Shown here in pieces: positions 28,105 through 38,349 of a stretch of 64,000 nt of DNA (position 1 is its first letter; each line of letters begins with the position of its first letter). The stretch is taken from contig NC_013080.1 of assembly GCF_000142805.1 (NCBI RefSeq), positions 1,178,001-1,242,000 of the forward strand, written 5' to 3'. Position numbers and translations under genes: made by a program. The notes under the pieces were generated by a model. It had not been told where the DNA came from. It worked only from the letters and a program-made list of their open reading frames with translations, and ran no database searches. Origin of the DNA: Lachancea thermotolerans CBS 6340 (taxonomy: Eukaryota; Ascomycota; Saccharomycetes; Saccharomycetales; Saccharomycetaceae).

Positions 28105-30195
28105 ATGGACGCCTCTGCCACTACAACGGCCCCCAGCTCGGGTTCCACTCCCGGCATCCTTATCAACAACCAGCCCTCGGCCTCGTCGCAGCCTGGCACC
28201 TCGGCTAGCGCCTCTAACATGGCGCGGCTGAGGCGCGAGTCCATAGCGCACTCTCAAGGTATGGGGGGCGTCTCATGGGGCTCGCTGACCATCGGGTCGT
28301 GGCTCCGGGACGAGGTGATGATACACGCGCACATGTCTGCCGCGCATTCGAATTCTGGGCCAGGGCCCGCGGCGGCCTCCCAGAACGCCGGCTCGTCCAA
28401 CGTTGTTAATCTCTCCAACGCTAATTCTTTTTCGCCTCCCGGCGCTGCATCTGCATACCTACCTAACCTGGAGAAACAGTACTGTAAAGACTACTCATGC
28501 TGCGGCTTGCTGCTGCCAGGCCTCCACGACCTATTGAGGCACTACGAAGAGGCTCACATATCAACATCCCCCGGAACCACCAACACTCATGCTTCGTCGA
28601 TGGCAAATATACCGACAACTGCAGCCTCGGCCCACAACGTCACCGGCGCCCCAGGAGGTGTTGGCGCCAACTTTGTGGGCATGTCATCTTCCGCTCAGAC
28701 GGCAAACAATAACCTTCTGAAGAAGCAGCGCATGGCTGCCATGTACCAGCAGCAACTACAGCATCAGGCGCACGATCCCACCCAGACCCAGCAGCAACAG
28801 TTGCCGCAGAATCACCATCAGCAGCAACAGCAGCAGCAGCGCCTACATAACAGCCAGCAGTCACCGCATCAGCAGCCACAACAACATCAGCAACAGCGTG
28901 GCCAACTGCAACAGCACATCCAACAAGGCATCCCGCATCAGACTAATCCGCATACACAAGCACACATACAGCATTCCTTCTCACAAGAACAGCGTCATAA
29001 TTTACAATTTCAGCAATCGCCGCCGCAGCAGCAACAGCAACAACAACAACAGCAACAGCAGCATCAGACCCAGCTACAGCAGCAACTACAGAACCAAATG
29101 CTCAACCAGGCCATGCAGCAACAGCTACATGGTGTTTCGCACAACCCCTCTTCAAACACCACTAGCAATGTTCAGCAGCTTCATCTTAACGGTAACCTGG
29201 TAGATGCTGTCTCAACTAATGAAGTGTTTTTACAGACAGGTGCTGCTCAAAGCGGGAAAGCAGGGAATATGATGAACCCTAGCTTGGGCAATGGAAGATT
29301 TAGCAACAACAAGATGCAGGCAGCATTTAATAACTATTCTCTAAACATGCAGCCGATGTCCAAACACGGTATGGATGCCTCAACTCTCCAGCAGCAACAA
29401 TTTCAACATCAACAACAACAACAGTTTCATCAGCAACCGCAGCAGCAGCATGCCCATCAATACCAACAGCAACAGCTAAGACAGCAACAGCGGCCAGGCT
29501 CTCAAGTCCAGCAGCAACAACAGCACAGGCCAGTTACCGGCATGTCGAACTCTTCACTCCAAAGAAGTCGTGTTCCTTCCCAGGTGAATACGGCGGCTGC
29601 CGGCATTGATTTGGATTTCATGGATGCTGACATAATTGATGACCTTCACGATGGTAGCGCTATTATGGGAGCTGCTCCATCTTTAACAGCAGAAGTTGCA
29701 AAGGCGTGGAAGCAAGTTGACGTGGACCCTGCCTCCAAGATGCCAACCCATCGGACAAAGTTGGGTGGCGCGCAGGACTCTGATGATAGCAGTATGAGCG
29801 AAGATGACGAGGAAGACGAGGTTACCACCGCTGCCGTTCCCGCAACAGCAGCTAATAAGCGCAAGCAACAGGCTGGATTCATTGACGACCCGGCCAGGAG
29901 ACTCTACGTCATGGACCATGAAGAGCATAAACCGTTTAAATGTCCCGTCATTGGCTGCGACAAAACTTATAAGAATCAAAATGGGTTGAAGTACCACAAA
30001 CTGCATGGTCACCAAAACCAGAAACTGCACGAGAATCCGGACGGCACTTTCAGCATAATAGACCCTGAAAGCAATGAGCCTTATCCTGATGGCATGGGAT
30101 TTGAAAAGGATAAGCCCTACCGCTGTGAGGTATGCGGTAAAAGATACAAGAACTTGAATGGGCTGAAATATCATAGAGGACATTCTACGCATTGA
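28105..30195 (+). CDS. SFP1: Zinc finger transcription factor Sfp1
   Basis: TOR/PKA-responsive activator of ribosomal protein and ribosome biogenesis genes and of cell size. The product is 696 residues from the first in-frame ATG at 28105. Landmarks: RRESIAHSQGMGGVSWGS and GSWLRDEV near the N-terminus, YLPNLEKQYCKDYSCCGL with a C2H2-like GLHDLLRHYEEAH, a long Gln/His-rich region (about 215-475), QLHLNGNLVDAVSTNEVFL, an acidic stretch, and two C-terminal C2H2 fingers (about 613-640 and 673-695) ending in YHRGHSTH. These blocks match S. cerevisiae Sfp1. One target class, RPL31, lies 9 kb downstream. Confidence 0.96.
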   Translation: MDASATTTAPSSGSTPGILINNQPSASSQPGTSASASNMARLRRESIAHSQGMGGVSWGSLTIGSWLRDEVMIHAHMSAAHSNSGPGPAAASQNAGSSNVVNLSNANSFSPPGAASAYLPNLEKQYCKDYSCCGLLLPGLHDLLRHYEEAHISTSPGTTNTHASSMANIPTTAASAHNVTGAPGGVGANFVGMSSSAQTANNNLLKKQRMAAMYQQQLQHQAHDPTQTQQQQLPQNHHQQQQQQQRLHNSQQSPHQQPQQHQQQRGQLQQHIQQGIPHQTNPHTQAHIQHSFSQEQRHNLQFQQSPPQQQQQQQQQQQQHQTQLQQQLQNQMLNQAMQQQLHGVSHNPSSNTTSNVQQLHLNGNLVDAVSTNEVFLQTGAAQSGKAGNMMNPSLGNGRFSNNKMQAAFNNYSLNMQPMSKHGMDASTLQQQQFQHQQQQQFHQQPQQQHAHQYQQQQLRQQQRPGSQVQQQQQHRPVTGMSNSSLQRSRVPSQVNTAAAGIDLDFMDADIIDDLHDGSAIMGAAPSLTAEVAKAWKQVDVDPASKMPTHRTKLGGAQDSDDSSMSEDDEEDEVTTAAVPATAANKRKQQAGFIDDPARRLYVMDHEEHKPFKCPVIGCDKTYKNQNGLKYHKLHGHQNQKLHENPDGTFSIIDPESNEPYPDGMGFEKDKPYRCEVCGKRYKNLNGLKYHRGHSTH
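28747..29526 (+). repeat. CAG/CAA/CAT-rich polyglutamine-histidine tract in SFP1
   Basis: Dense glutamine and histidine codons with several pure runs, notably near 28818-28840 and 29026-29065. CAG and CAA are mixed, which interrupts longer pure triplet repeats. Likely length-polymorphic. Confidence 0.85.
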
Positions 30196-30460
30196 TGGTA
30201 GTTTAGTTTTACGTATGGATGTATTATTATTGAATTTTCTAAGTATACCAATCTCAAAGAAACCTCTGATCAATAATATTTTTTGGAAGTAAATGTGGGA
30301 AAACAGCTTGTGAACTAATCTCCCAACTTCATTAAAACAACCATTGAACATCCAGTGCCTCCCAACTTGAACATAAGCGTTATCCATACGTGTACATTAC
30401 TCGCTATTCCGCCCAGTGATTGTACCGAAACTTTGGCGACATTCATCACTATTTTAGGGC

Positions 30461-31294
30461 ATGCAAATCAACCTGACCTTGCCACTAAAATGGGCGCAAT
30501 GGTGGGCATACATACTGGTTTTGATGTTGGTGAACATTGCGTTCATATTCCCTCTTTCAGCGTTTCTCTTTAGAGACTTTTATTCACGCATGATTCCTCC
30601 CGATACCACACGAACTGTATCCTTTTCGGAAAGCAAGCGGGAAATGGGAGGATGGACTGGTAAAACAACATTTCAGTTTGACTTAAAGCGTTACTCAACG
30701 GAGGATGCCAAACTTCCATTTGTATCGCCCAATGGCTTCGCTCAAAGCGTGCCACTAAGATCTGACATACCATATAACATGGATGTGAACTTAAACATAT
30801 TCTGCCTAAACAAAGTGACCGACTGGAATATACGAGATGCAGAAGTCTCAATATCAGTATTGAAGTCAGGCAAGTCAAATGCCGCTGTTGTATTTCGCAA
30901 GACTTTGCTGCTCAGCTGTGCGAATACAAGAGATGTCCACTCTGTGAGCGGGACCCGGCGTTTGACTACTACGTTTGCCAAGCAAATTCAAGACGAGCTA
31001 GTAAACTCCTATAGCCTGGAAAATCCGTTTTTTGTTGAACATGACGTGAAGTGCTTAGAAGTATCTTTAAGGTGCGCTGGTAACGCCAACCTGATCATAG
31101 ACCCCAATAGTTCAGAACTTAAGTTGTCAATGAATTTTGAAAACAGTTTGAGAAACCTCATGATAAGATGGAAAAAGTTAACTTACGCTGTGGGAACGGT
31201 AGTTTTTGATGTAATCATAACTTCGTTCTTCTTTTTGGCTTTTGGGCTCACCTTCCTACGCGCAGGACGCGTTAAGGAAAGAAAGGACAGATGA
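30461..31294 (+). CDS. SEI1: Seipin, lipid droplet biogenesis protein
   Basis: ER membrane protein that forms ring oligomers at ER-lipid droplet contacts. The product is 277 residues (S. cerevisiae Sei1/Fld1 285). A first transmembrane helix spans about residues 12-37 (WWAYILVLMLVNIAFIFPLSAF), the lumenal beta-sandwich domain lies between, and a second helix is at about 240-264 (VGTVVFDVIITSFFFLAFGL). The C-terminal tail is short and basic. Position between SFP1 and DUS4 on the same strand equals YLR403W-YLR404W-YLR405W. Confidence 0.92.
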   Translation: MQINLTLPLKWAQWWAYILVLMLVNIAFIFPLSAFLFRDFYSRMIPPDTTRTVSFSESKREMGGWTGKTTFQFDLKRYSTEDAKLPFVSPNGFAQSVPLRSDIPYNMDVNLNIFCLNKVTDWNIRDAEVSISVLKSGKSNAAVVFRKTLLLSCANTRDVHSVSGTRRLTTTFAKQIQDELVNSYSLENPFFVEHDVKCLEVSLRCAGNANLIIDPNSSELKLSMNFENSLRNLMIRWKKLTYAVGTVVFDVIITSFFFLAFGLTFLRAGRVKERKDR

Positions 31295-31482
31295 TGTGGG
31301 CAAAAAATCAAATCGCTATGTTTTATTTTTTGAGACAGTAACTTCGCAATCTATTTGACTTCCACACTCCTTCCTGTTGGCCGCAGATCGAGCATAATCA
31401 ATTAGCGTACGGCCTATGCGGTGATAACTATAAAAATATCTATAAGTACATAAAGTTAGGACACCACAAAACCTATACAATG

Positions 31483-34400
31483 TTACATAAAGTCAATATG
31501 TGCGTTGACAGTACTCTTGCTGCCAAATTGAGGACTTCTAAAAGTCCCAATTTCCGAGTCCATCAAAATTTGTGCATTATCTTCGTGAAACATATCTGCA
31601 AAGTTGCAGCGTTCCTTTATTGTGCAGTTGAACACGTCTATCAGTTTGACCAGCTTACAAAGTTCAGTCCTCTGCCTCATAATAATAGCACCTGGCATAT
31701 TAGCTCCGCTGTTTGATATATTTGCGTGCGACTCCAATTGGCTGCCTTCATCGGGCTCCGTCAATATGCTAGCGAGACTAGTTTGAATATCTAAACCCCA
31801 CTGAGAGACCGGGAGACGTCCAATGCTGTCGCTGCCCTCAATACTATCAATTGTACTAGCCCCGAGACTCAAAAAGTCCGGATAGGGAAGATTTTGGACA
31901 GGGCTCTCCGAGTGGTTTTTTGAGGAGCTTTGTAATGTATTTGGAATTTCACTCTCCGACAGGTCAAACTCGCTGAAGCTTGTATTCAAACTGCATAAGT
32001 CTAAACCACATTCAAGTGTATTACTCGAGTCCACAGGAGCAGGCAAGGGCTTATCATAAGTGCGAGCCGTGATGCATCCCCAGCGATCATTTGCCTCTTG
32101 AACTTTTGAGAGAGCAGAAGAGGAAGAGCCTGACATCGGTGCAGTAATTAAACGAAACATCCACTGAACACTTCTCCTCCCATTAATTTCACCAGAGAAT
32201 TTCTGCTCCGGCGGTGCCAAAAGCTTTTTTCTCTTTAGCGGTTGAGGCGGAAGACTCTTTCCTTGATCTTCTTTACCCGGGTGAGATCGATAAAAACCAA
32301 TATTCATTGAAGAGTTTGACGGCTGGGTGCGGAGCTCGAGCGACGAGCCGCTTTTGTTGGCCGACACAGAAGATGCAGCAGATAATGATGAATACATTGA
32401 TATCATTTCAGCTGAGTCGCTGTCATTTTTTCGTTCCGAGTTGGCAGATTGGGAAGAGTTCTTCCTCTGTCTGCCTTGGATGTAGACTTTTGATAACTTA
32501 TTGGAGGACGAAGATTTAGGTTTTTGGGCGGACTTAGAACTTGAAGAGCCGAATTTTGAGAAAAAAGATCCTAGCGCATTCGATATTGGGTTGCTTTGAT
32601 CTTCCTCGTCAACGATTGAGTCATCCGTGCCTCTACTGCTGAAACTGGTGCTTCTATTGTCTCTGCTGATCGCACTATCTTTAGGAGTTGGATTGGCATT
32701 GATTGCTTCTCTCCTTCTAGTTGCCGCTTTTTTTGCAGCCTTAAGCACCATTTCATCCTGAACGTCGAATGGATATTTCCCCCGGCCTAGCACAACCATG
32801 GGGCGAACACTTGCCACAGATATTACAGAGGGGATAAGTATTGCCTTCCTCCTATCAGATGTTTTTGCTTCGTCAATATCGTTCATTAAGGTTTCTTCGT
32901 CTATGAACTCTATACTGGACAAGATCAACTTTTTGTTCATATGAAAAAGAAGGGAATCTTTTGAGTGGTCCAGAAGTGGTTCGTGGGAGACTAAGGCTGA
33001 GAGTTTCGTTGCTCGTACGTATGCGTCCTGCAAGTTCCTTAGAATGCAACACTTTATGCCCCCATCTTCGTCCACCTCACTGTCTAACAAGTGAAAGACA
33101 ATGATTTTGAAGAAGAGGATACGAACGACATCGTAATGTGTCTCCAATGCTAAGTGATTCCACAACGTAACAGAAAGAAGGTACGACATATCACTTTTCA
33201 ATGCATTTTCAGAGGGGATGAACCTCCAAATATTAAAAAGTGCCAGCAGTGCAACGCTTTGGCAGTTGGCATTCAGGGTTTTGAGCATTCGCATAATGCC
33301 GTGACACCACTTGTGCCAGTCTAGGCAGTTGAGGTATTGCGGGATGGTATCAAACTGAAATATAATGAACTGGAGAATCCGATTATATGCTAAATTTCCC
33401 AAAAGGAAATCATGAGAAGGAATCTTCGAAATCTTCCTGAATTGGATATTATCATGGAAAGATACAAGACTGCCCAAGAGCGTCGAAAGTGCCGGATGAA
33501 CGCATCCTATTAAAGTTCTAATGCATTCCCAGAGTTTTATTGTTTTGAAATTGACAAACACAAAGTTGTTTATTTGTTCACTTGTTACAGGCGAGTGGTT
33601 GGCGTGAATTTTGTTATGCTGAGTGATATCGCTTTCTTGCGACTTGACGTAGCGCGTAAATGACTGAAGATCGTTATCAATGCATTTCCCAAGGTACCAG
33701 CTCAAGAAAGAGCAACCAGGGATATATTCAGCGCTTATTTCGTTGACACCAACTGTAGAGAGCAGTTTCAAAGCAATGTACCAGTAATGCCAATAGAAAG
33801 CCATGAAAACCATGTCATTTCTCAAATAAGAAATCATCACCTGAAAAATCCTGCCATTCTGGTCAGAACGTGAAACTGAGGACTGTTCGTTTGGACGCTT
33901 TTGAACAACATGGAAGTCTTTTGTTTTCCACGGCATAGCAGCAAAGGAGTGCGGTGCCGGAACTATGCAGGGTTCCAAGAATGCCAGGATGAAATAGTCA
34001 TAATTGAAGCAAGGGTCCAGAAAGAAGAACGCGTATGCCATCAACTTCCCCATAAACGCGTTAAGAAGAGCGTTGTAATCACTGTAGTAAGTAATTTTGG
34101 CTTTGAGCTGAGAAGGGTGCAAAGACGCGTTCCCTGAAAGCTGCTTGCGCTTCTTAGTATTTGTAATAAGCATGTTAGTCACATAGTGCACAGTTAGAAG
34201 TGTGTGGTATGAGTAAACTTCCAGGTCGCGTTTGTGCTCCGCATCTTCTCGGGAAGTAACGATGAGCAGGGTCAGGATTCTGCTAACGCATTCCAACGAG
34301 ACAGACAGGAGCTCAATGCTAAGAAGCGGGGAGCTAGGATGCTCGTCCGGATTGTCAACCTTGCTATTCAGGAAGTTAAGGAGTGTGATCCACCATTGAA

Positions 34401-34617
34401 CCAAAAGATCTCTTTCTTTGGTTTCCCGGTTCTCCACGATGCTCGAGGCTTGTTGAGCTGCCCGCAAGCCAGAAAGCAGATTAAGCCTCAGAAAGTTTGC
34501 CACTAACTTGCTATTCGGTACCGCTTTGGTCTGCCCACTCGAGTCTACATGACTGATTAGAGCTATGAATTTGTTCAGCGAGTGTAATAGCCGAGCCTCC
34601 GTTTTGGGCCCCTCCAT
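31483..34617 (-). CDS. AHK1: UPF0592 family protein, Ahk1-like scaffold
   Basis: 1044 residues. The N-terminal about 600 residues are a conserved helical UPF0592 domain with many aromatic segments (for example FMGKLMAYAFFFLDPCFNYDYF and MVFMAFYWHYWYIALK). The C-terminal about 400 residues are Ser-rich, disordered and charged. This matches S. cerevisiae YDL073W, described as a scaffold in the Hkr1 branch of the Hog1 osmosensing pathway. Orientation and place before BRE1 (YDL074C) agree. The biochemical function cannot be read from the sequence. Confidence 0.85.
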   Translation of the reverse strand: MEGPKTEARLLHSLNKFIALISHVDSSGQTKAVPNSKLVANFLRLNLLSGLRAAQQASSIVENRETKERDLLVQWWITLLNFLNSKVDNPDEHPSSPLLSIELLSVSLECVSRILTLLIVTSREDAEHKRDLEVYSYHTLLTVHYVTNMLITNTKKRKQLSGNASLHPSQLKAKITYYSDYNALLNAFMGKLMAYAFFFLDPCFNYDYFILAFLEPCIVPAPHSFAAMPWKTKDFHVVQKRPNEQSSVSRSDQNGRIFQVMISYLRNDMVFMAFYWHYWYIALKLLSTVGVNEISAEYIPGCSFLSWYLGKCIDNDLQSFTRYVKSQESDITQHNKIHANHSPVTSEQINNFVFVNFKTIKLWECIRTLIGCVHPALSTLLGSLVSFHDNIQFRKISKIPSHDFLLGNLAYNRILQFIIFQFDTIPQYLNCLDWHKWCHGIMRMLKTLNANCQSVALLALFNIWRFIPSENALKSDMSYLLSVTLWNHLALETHYDVVRILFFKIIVFHLLDSEVDEDGGIKCCILRNLQDAYVRATKLSALVSHEPLLDHSKDSLLFHMNKKLILSSIEFIDEETLMNDIDEAKTSDRRKAILIPSVISVASVRPMVVLGRGKYPFDVQDEMVLKAAKKAATRRREAINANPTPKDSAISRDNRSTSFSSRGTDDSIVDEEDQSNPISNALGSFFSKFGSSSSKSAQKPKSSSSNKLSKVYIQGRQRKNSSQSANSERKNDSDSAEMISMYSSLSAASSVSANKSGSSLELRTQPSNSSMNIGFYRSHPGKEDQGKSLPPQPLKRKKLLAPPEQKFSGEINGRRSVQWMFRLITAPMSGSSSSALSKVQEANDRWGCITARTYDKPLPAPVDSSNTLECGLDLCSLNTSFSEFDLSESEIPNTLQSSSKNHSESPVQNLPYPDFLSLGASTIDSIEGSDSIGRLPVSQWGLDIQTSLASILTEPDEGSQLESHANISNSGANMPGAIIMRQRTELCKLVKLIDVFNCTIKERCNFADMFHEDNAQILMDSEIGTFRSPQFGSKSTVNAHIDFM

Positions 34618-35136
34618 CGCGAGTTTTTTACGGCTCGGGTTTCTTCTACAATCTGATAATTATCAGCAACACGTTTCAATGATTCGCTATCACCCTTGAG
34701 CCTTTTCTTCGTTATTTGTTTCCTGGTTCTTATCTCGTTTCAAGTCCTGACAGTTCATCCAAGCGCTTCACTGGGCAATTTCCATATTTAATTTTCGCTA
34801 CACAATCGTACAACGCTGACAAACCGCTTCGAACAGTCAATCAAGCCGCAAAGAACAGGTGCTTGACCTTGAAACGGAGGTGTAGTCGTTGTGGTCGAAG
34901 GGCATTAGGAATAGTGATTCAAAAGGCGTTCTTATCATCTGTTTAGGGCCTACCCTTACCCGTTATGCCAAGGTGTTGATGTCATGTCTAACGTGAGGGT
35001 GATCTTTGGGAACTATGAAATATCCTGTAGAAAAATTTTAAAGACGAATAATGATCAAAAGAGTTGAAGATGGACCAAAAAGTGGCAATTATTGAGGCGA
35101 ATAAGGTCATCTAACGGCCCAGGAGCTCGGTGGAAC
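34618..35136. promoter_or_regulatory. AHK1/BRE1 divergent promoter
   Basis: 519 bp between divergent starts. A perfect Reb1-type site TTACCCG lies at 34956-34962, about 175 bp before the BRE1 ATG. The BRE1 frame is open upstream to 35092 but has no ATG there. Nothing else is recognised. Confidence 0.5.
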
Positions 35137-37128
35137 ATGTCTGAGGAGCCAACACCCAAAAAAGCCAAACTGGATTGGGGTTTGACTGACCCTTCAGAAC
35201 CACTAACGCGGAAAGATGTGATAGCGTTCCAGAAGGAAGCTCTGTTTAGGGCGATCAACAAACACAGATGTCGGGAGAAGAGCTTGGAAAAGCAGTTAGA
35301 AACTGGTGAACTACAAAGTGCCGAGCTTAGAGAGCAGTACGCCAGCCTTTATGCAATGATTACGGCGCTCGCTGGCAAAGTGCTCACTTTGAGCAAGGAA
35401 GATCTGGAAGCGCAGAAGCTGTGCGGTGCTATTCTTGAAGGGGGCAATAAAGAAGTCCCTGGACTGGCAGCAGACTTCACGGCACTTGTGGAGAAACACA
35501 TATCTCATGACGCGGCTTCGCCGCGACAAGACTCCGAAGAAGTCACCTGGAACAAACAGCTCCATCAACTTGAGGCCACAAAAGCCGAGCTCTCTGCGCA
35601 CAACAGGCAGTTAAAGAAGGAGATATCCGCAATAAGAGAGCATTATCAAGACCTGATACGCAGGTATGATAGGGAGGATAGTGACACAGTGCGGAGGGTG
35701 TTCAAGCTGCAAGAATCTCCTGGAGAAAGTTCCGCTAAAGAGGTAGCCGAGATCTCACCAGCTAACCAAAGCGAAGTGGCAAATGCAATGACTGGTGACG
35801 AGAAGGAGGAAGCTGTGTCAAAAATGGAACATGAATTGCAGATACAGGATCTCAACAATCAGATAGAATCCTTGAAGCAAACCCTAAAAGATCTGGAGAG
35901 CTGGAAAGCCAGCTCGGAAACTGAGATTGCGAAATTGCGGACAGAGCTTGCATCTAACAGCAGCGCATGTGAACAAACAAGCCGCAGTATTCAGAACGAC
36001 AGAGAAACGCTGTTACATAAACTTGACCTCGTCACCAAAGAGAACGCTGAGTTGGCACAAGCTAATGACCTATACTTATCGAAATTTCAGCAAATGGTTC
36101 AAGACAAAGAGATTTTTACAAATAAGCTATCACTGGAATTCCAGACAGCACAGGATGCTTTAAAAAAGCATAATGCGATGCTAGAAAAGGACTTGGTTAG
36201 AATAAGAGCAACTAGGGATGAGCTAACAAGTCGAATCGCCATTCTTGAAAGTCAAAAACCAAAATCCGAGCTGTTAGCAGACTTGCAAAAGGTGCTGGAC
36301 CTACAAAAAGAGCGCATTGAAAAAATGGAGAACAAGCCCGTGGAAACAACTAACGATGCTGTGATGAAAGAGCTCCAGGATTTGGAGCGAGCTTTTAAGG
36401 AATTGACGCAGCTTGCACACAAGAAGTACTCTGACCATATAAGCCAAGAGTCAATCGTCTCGAAGCTAACAGTCGAAAAGACAAAAGCAGACCAGAAATA
36501 CTTCACGGCAATGAGATCAAAGGACTCGATTTTAATAGAGAACAAGAACTTGTCCAAGAACTTGCACAAATCCAATGAGCTGATAAATCAGTTAAAAGAG
36601 ATTGAACGCACTCTGCAGAGCAAAGTCGAAAGTCTTAACAAACAAATCCACCTCTCCCAATCCAATGAAAAACGACTAATGGAATCAAGTAAAGCAGTCT
36701 CGCTTAAAATCATGGATCTCACTTCGGAGCTGGGAAAAACTAAAAAGGTCGTAGAGTCCCTGCAGGGCGAAAGGGCCAAACACATCGAGCAAGATACTCG
36801 TCTAGAATCTAACATTCACTCTTTGCAGTCTCAAAACAGCGCTTTGAAACTTCAGCTTTCGCAGGCCGAAAACAAGGCCAAAAAGTTGCATAAATCTCTC
36901 ATCTCCAATGGCGGGGACAACAGCATAATAGCTGAGGAGCTTGACAACTTTAGAACTATCGTCTATTGTTCCCTATGCTCCAAAAACTGGAAAAACACAG
37001 CTATAAAGAATTGTGGTCACGTTTTCTGTGAAGAGTGTTGTAAAGAGCGGTTAGCTGCTAGAATGCGCAAGTGTCCCACATGCAACAAACCTTTCGGCTC
37101 TGCTGACCTTCTGGTGGTACATTTATAG
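35137..37128 (+). CDS. BRE1: E3 ubiquitin ligase Bre1 for histone H2B
   Basis: RING ligase that, with Rad6, monoubiquitinates histone H2B and thereby licenses H3K4 and H3K79 methylation. The product is 663 residues (S. cerevisiae 700). The start MSEEPTPKKAKLDWG is followed by DPSEPLTRKDVIAFQKEALFR, the conserved N-terminal Rad6-binding region. Most of the protein is coiled coil. The C-terminal C3HC4 RING (about residues 610-655) begins CSLCSKNWKNTAIKNCGHVFC and ends RKCPTCNKPF. It is followed on the same strand by DUS4. Confidence 0.95.
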   Translation: MSEEPTPKKAKLDWGLTDPSEPLTRKDVIAFQKEALFRAINKHRCREKSLEKQLETGELQSAELREQYASLYAMITALAGKVLTLSKEDLEAQKLCGAILEGGNKEVPGLAADFTALVEKHISHDAASPRQDSEEVTWNKQLHQLEATKAELSAHNRQLKKEISAIREHYQDLIRRYDREDSDTVRRVFKLQESPGESSAKEVAEISPANQSEVANAMTGDEKEEAVSKMEHELQIQDLNNQIESLKQTLKDLESWKASSETEIAKLRTELASNSSACEQTSRSIQNDRETLLHKLDLVTKENAELAQANDLYLSKFQQMVQDKEIFTNKLSLEFQTAQDALKKHNAMLEKDLVRIRATRDELTSRIAILESQKPKSELLADLQKVLDLQKERIEKMENKPVETTNDAVMKELQDLERAFKELTQLAHKKYSDHISQESIVSKLTVEKTKADQKYFTAMRSKDSILIENKNLSKNLHKSNELINQLKEIERTLQSKVESLNKQIHLSQSNEKRLMESSKAVSLKIMDLTSELGKTKKVVESLQGERAKHIEQDTRLESNIHSLQSQNSALKLQLSQAENKAKKLHKSLISNGGDNSIIAEELDNFRTIVYCSLCSKNWKNTAIKNCGHVFCEECCKERLAARMRKCPTCNKPFGSADLLVVHL

Positions 37129-37302
37129 GAGTGAATATACATCACCATCATGTAATATTAACAAAAGTTGAAAATATTAATATCAAGGCTCTTTTTTTTG
37201 GGATAAATGTATTAAGCCGCTTGCAACCATTGTTCTCTCGTAAAACAAAGCAATTTCAACCTATAGAAGCTCGCCCAACTCGGATATCTGCAAACCTCCT
37301 TG

Positions 37303-38349
37303 ATGTCGAGCAAGTACCCGCAGGCTAGGATTCTGACCAAGAAGAATGATCCTTTGCACATTATCAAGACTCGGAAAGCCACACACCAAAGGGCCGTGAC
37401 CATTGCGGGACCAATGGTGAGATATTCCAAGCTGCCATTCCGTCAAGTGTGCCGCCACTATAACGTCGATATCGTTTACACGCCAATGATTCTCGCTCGT
37501 GAATACGTGCGTAACTGCCACGCTAGAATGGCTGATTTTAGCTCGAATGAAAGTGATTCTCCATTGATCGTTCAGGTTGGAGTGAATAACGTTACAGACC
37601 TACTTAGGTTTGTCGAGATGGTAAGCCCTTACTGTGACGGAATCGGCATAAACTGTGGGTGTCCTATAAAGGAACAGGTGCGCGAAGGAATAGGTTCTGC
37701 GCTGATTTATAATCCTGAACTTTTGTCAAGCATGGTTTCCGCTGTAAAGACTAAATACGGTGACAAGGTAAGACTGGAAACCAAAATAAGGATTCATGAC
37801 AACTGGGACCAGACCGTGGACCTTTGTAACCAACTTTGTGATGCCGGTGTCGATTGGATTACTATTCATGGGCGGACAAGAACAACGAGATCTTCTGAAC
37901 CGGTCAACCTCGACGCCATAAAGTTTATTACGCAAAAGATCAAGAGTCGAAACGTACCTGTAATCGCCAATGGCGACTGCTTCGATATGAGTGACTTCCA
38001 AAAGATATTGGACTACACTGGAGCGGATGGAGTAATGGCCGTAAGGGGCCTTTTAGACAACCCTGCGCTTTTTGGCGGCTTCAAGGCTTGCCCCTGGGGC
38101 GCGTTAGAACTTTTTTGGCATTACACTATGGAATTTGGTGGCCTGCCGCACCAGCTACTACTCCACCATCTTCACTGCATGCTCGGTAGCATGGGGCTTG
38201 AGAAGTCCCTGCACAATGAGCTCATGAATATCAAAGACACTTCCCATTTAATTGACTGGTTTGACTACAACTTTGTGTTAAAGAGATTCGGGGAGCAAGG
38301 ATTTGCGGAGGCCACGGATATTCCTTACAAGAGCCATTCAAAACCATAA
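37303..38349 (+). CDS. DUS4: tRNA-dihydrouridine20a/20b synthase Dus4
   Basis: FMN enzyme that reduces U20a and U20b in the tRNA D-loop. The product is 348 residues from the ATG at 37303. Motifs: TIAGPMVRYSKLPFRQVCR at the barrel start, the catalytic Cys in GINCGCPIKEQVREGIGSAL (about residue 120), HGRTRTTRSSEPVN, and IANGDCFDMSDFQ. Length fits Dus4 (S. cerevisiae 367). A second dihydrouridine synthase, DUS3, lies in the same window, as in S. cerevisiae chromosome XII. Confidence 0.95.
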   Translation: MSSKYPQARILTKKNDPLHIIKTRKATHQRAVTIAGPMVRYSKLPFRQVCRHYNVDIVYTPMILAREYVRNCHARMADFSSNESDSPLIVQVGVNNVTDLLRFVEMVSPYCDGIGINCGCPIKEQVREGIGSALIYNPELLSSMVSAVKTKYGDKVRLETKIRIHDNWDQTVDLCNQLCDAGVDWITIHGRTRTTRSSEPVNLDAIKFITQKIKSRNVPVIANGDCFDMSDFQKILDYTGADGVMAVRGLLDNPALFGGFKACPWGALELFWHYTMEFGGLPHQLLLHHLHCMLGSMGLEKSLHNELMNIKDTSHLIDWFDYNFVLKRFGEQGFAEATDIPYKSHSKP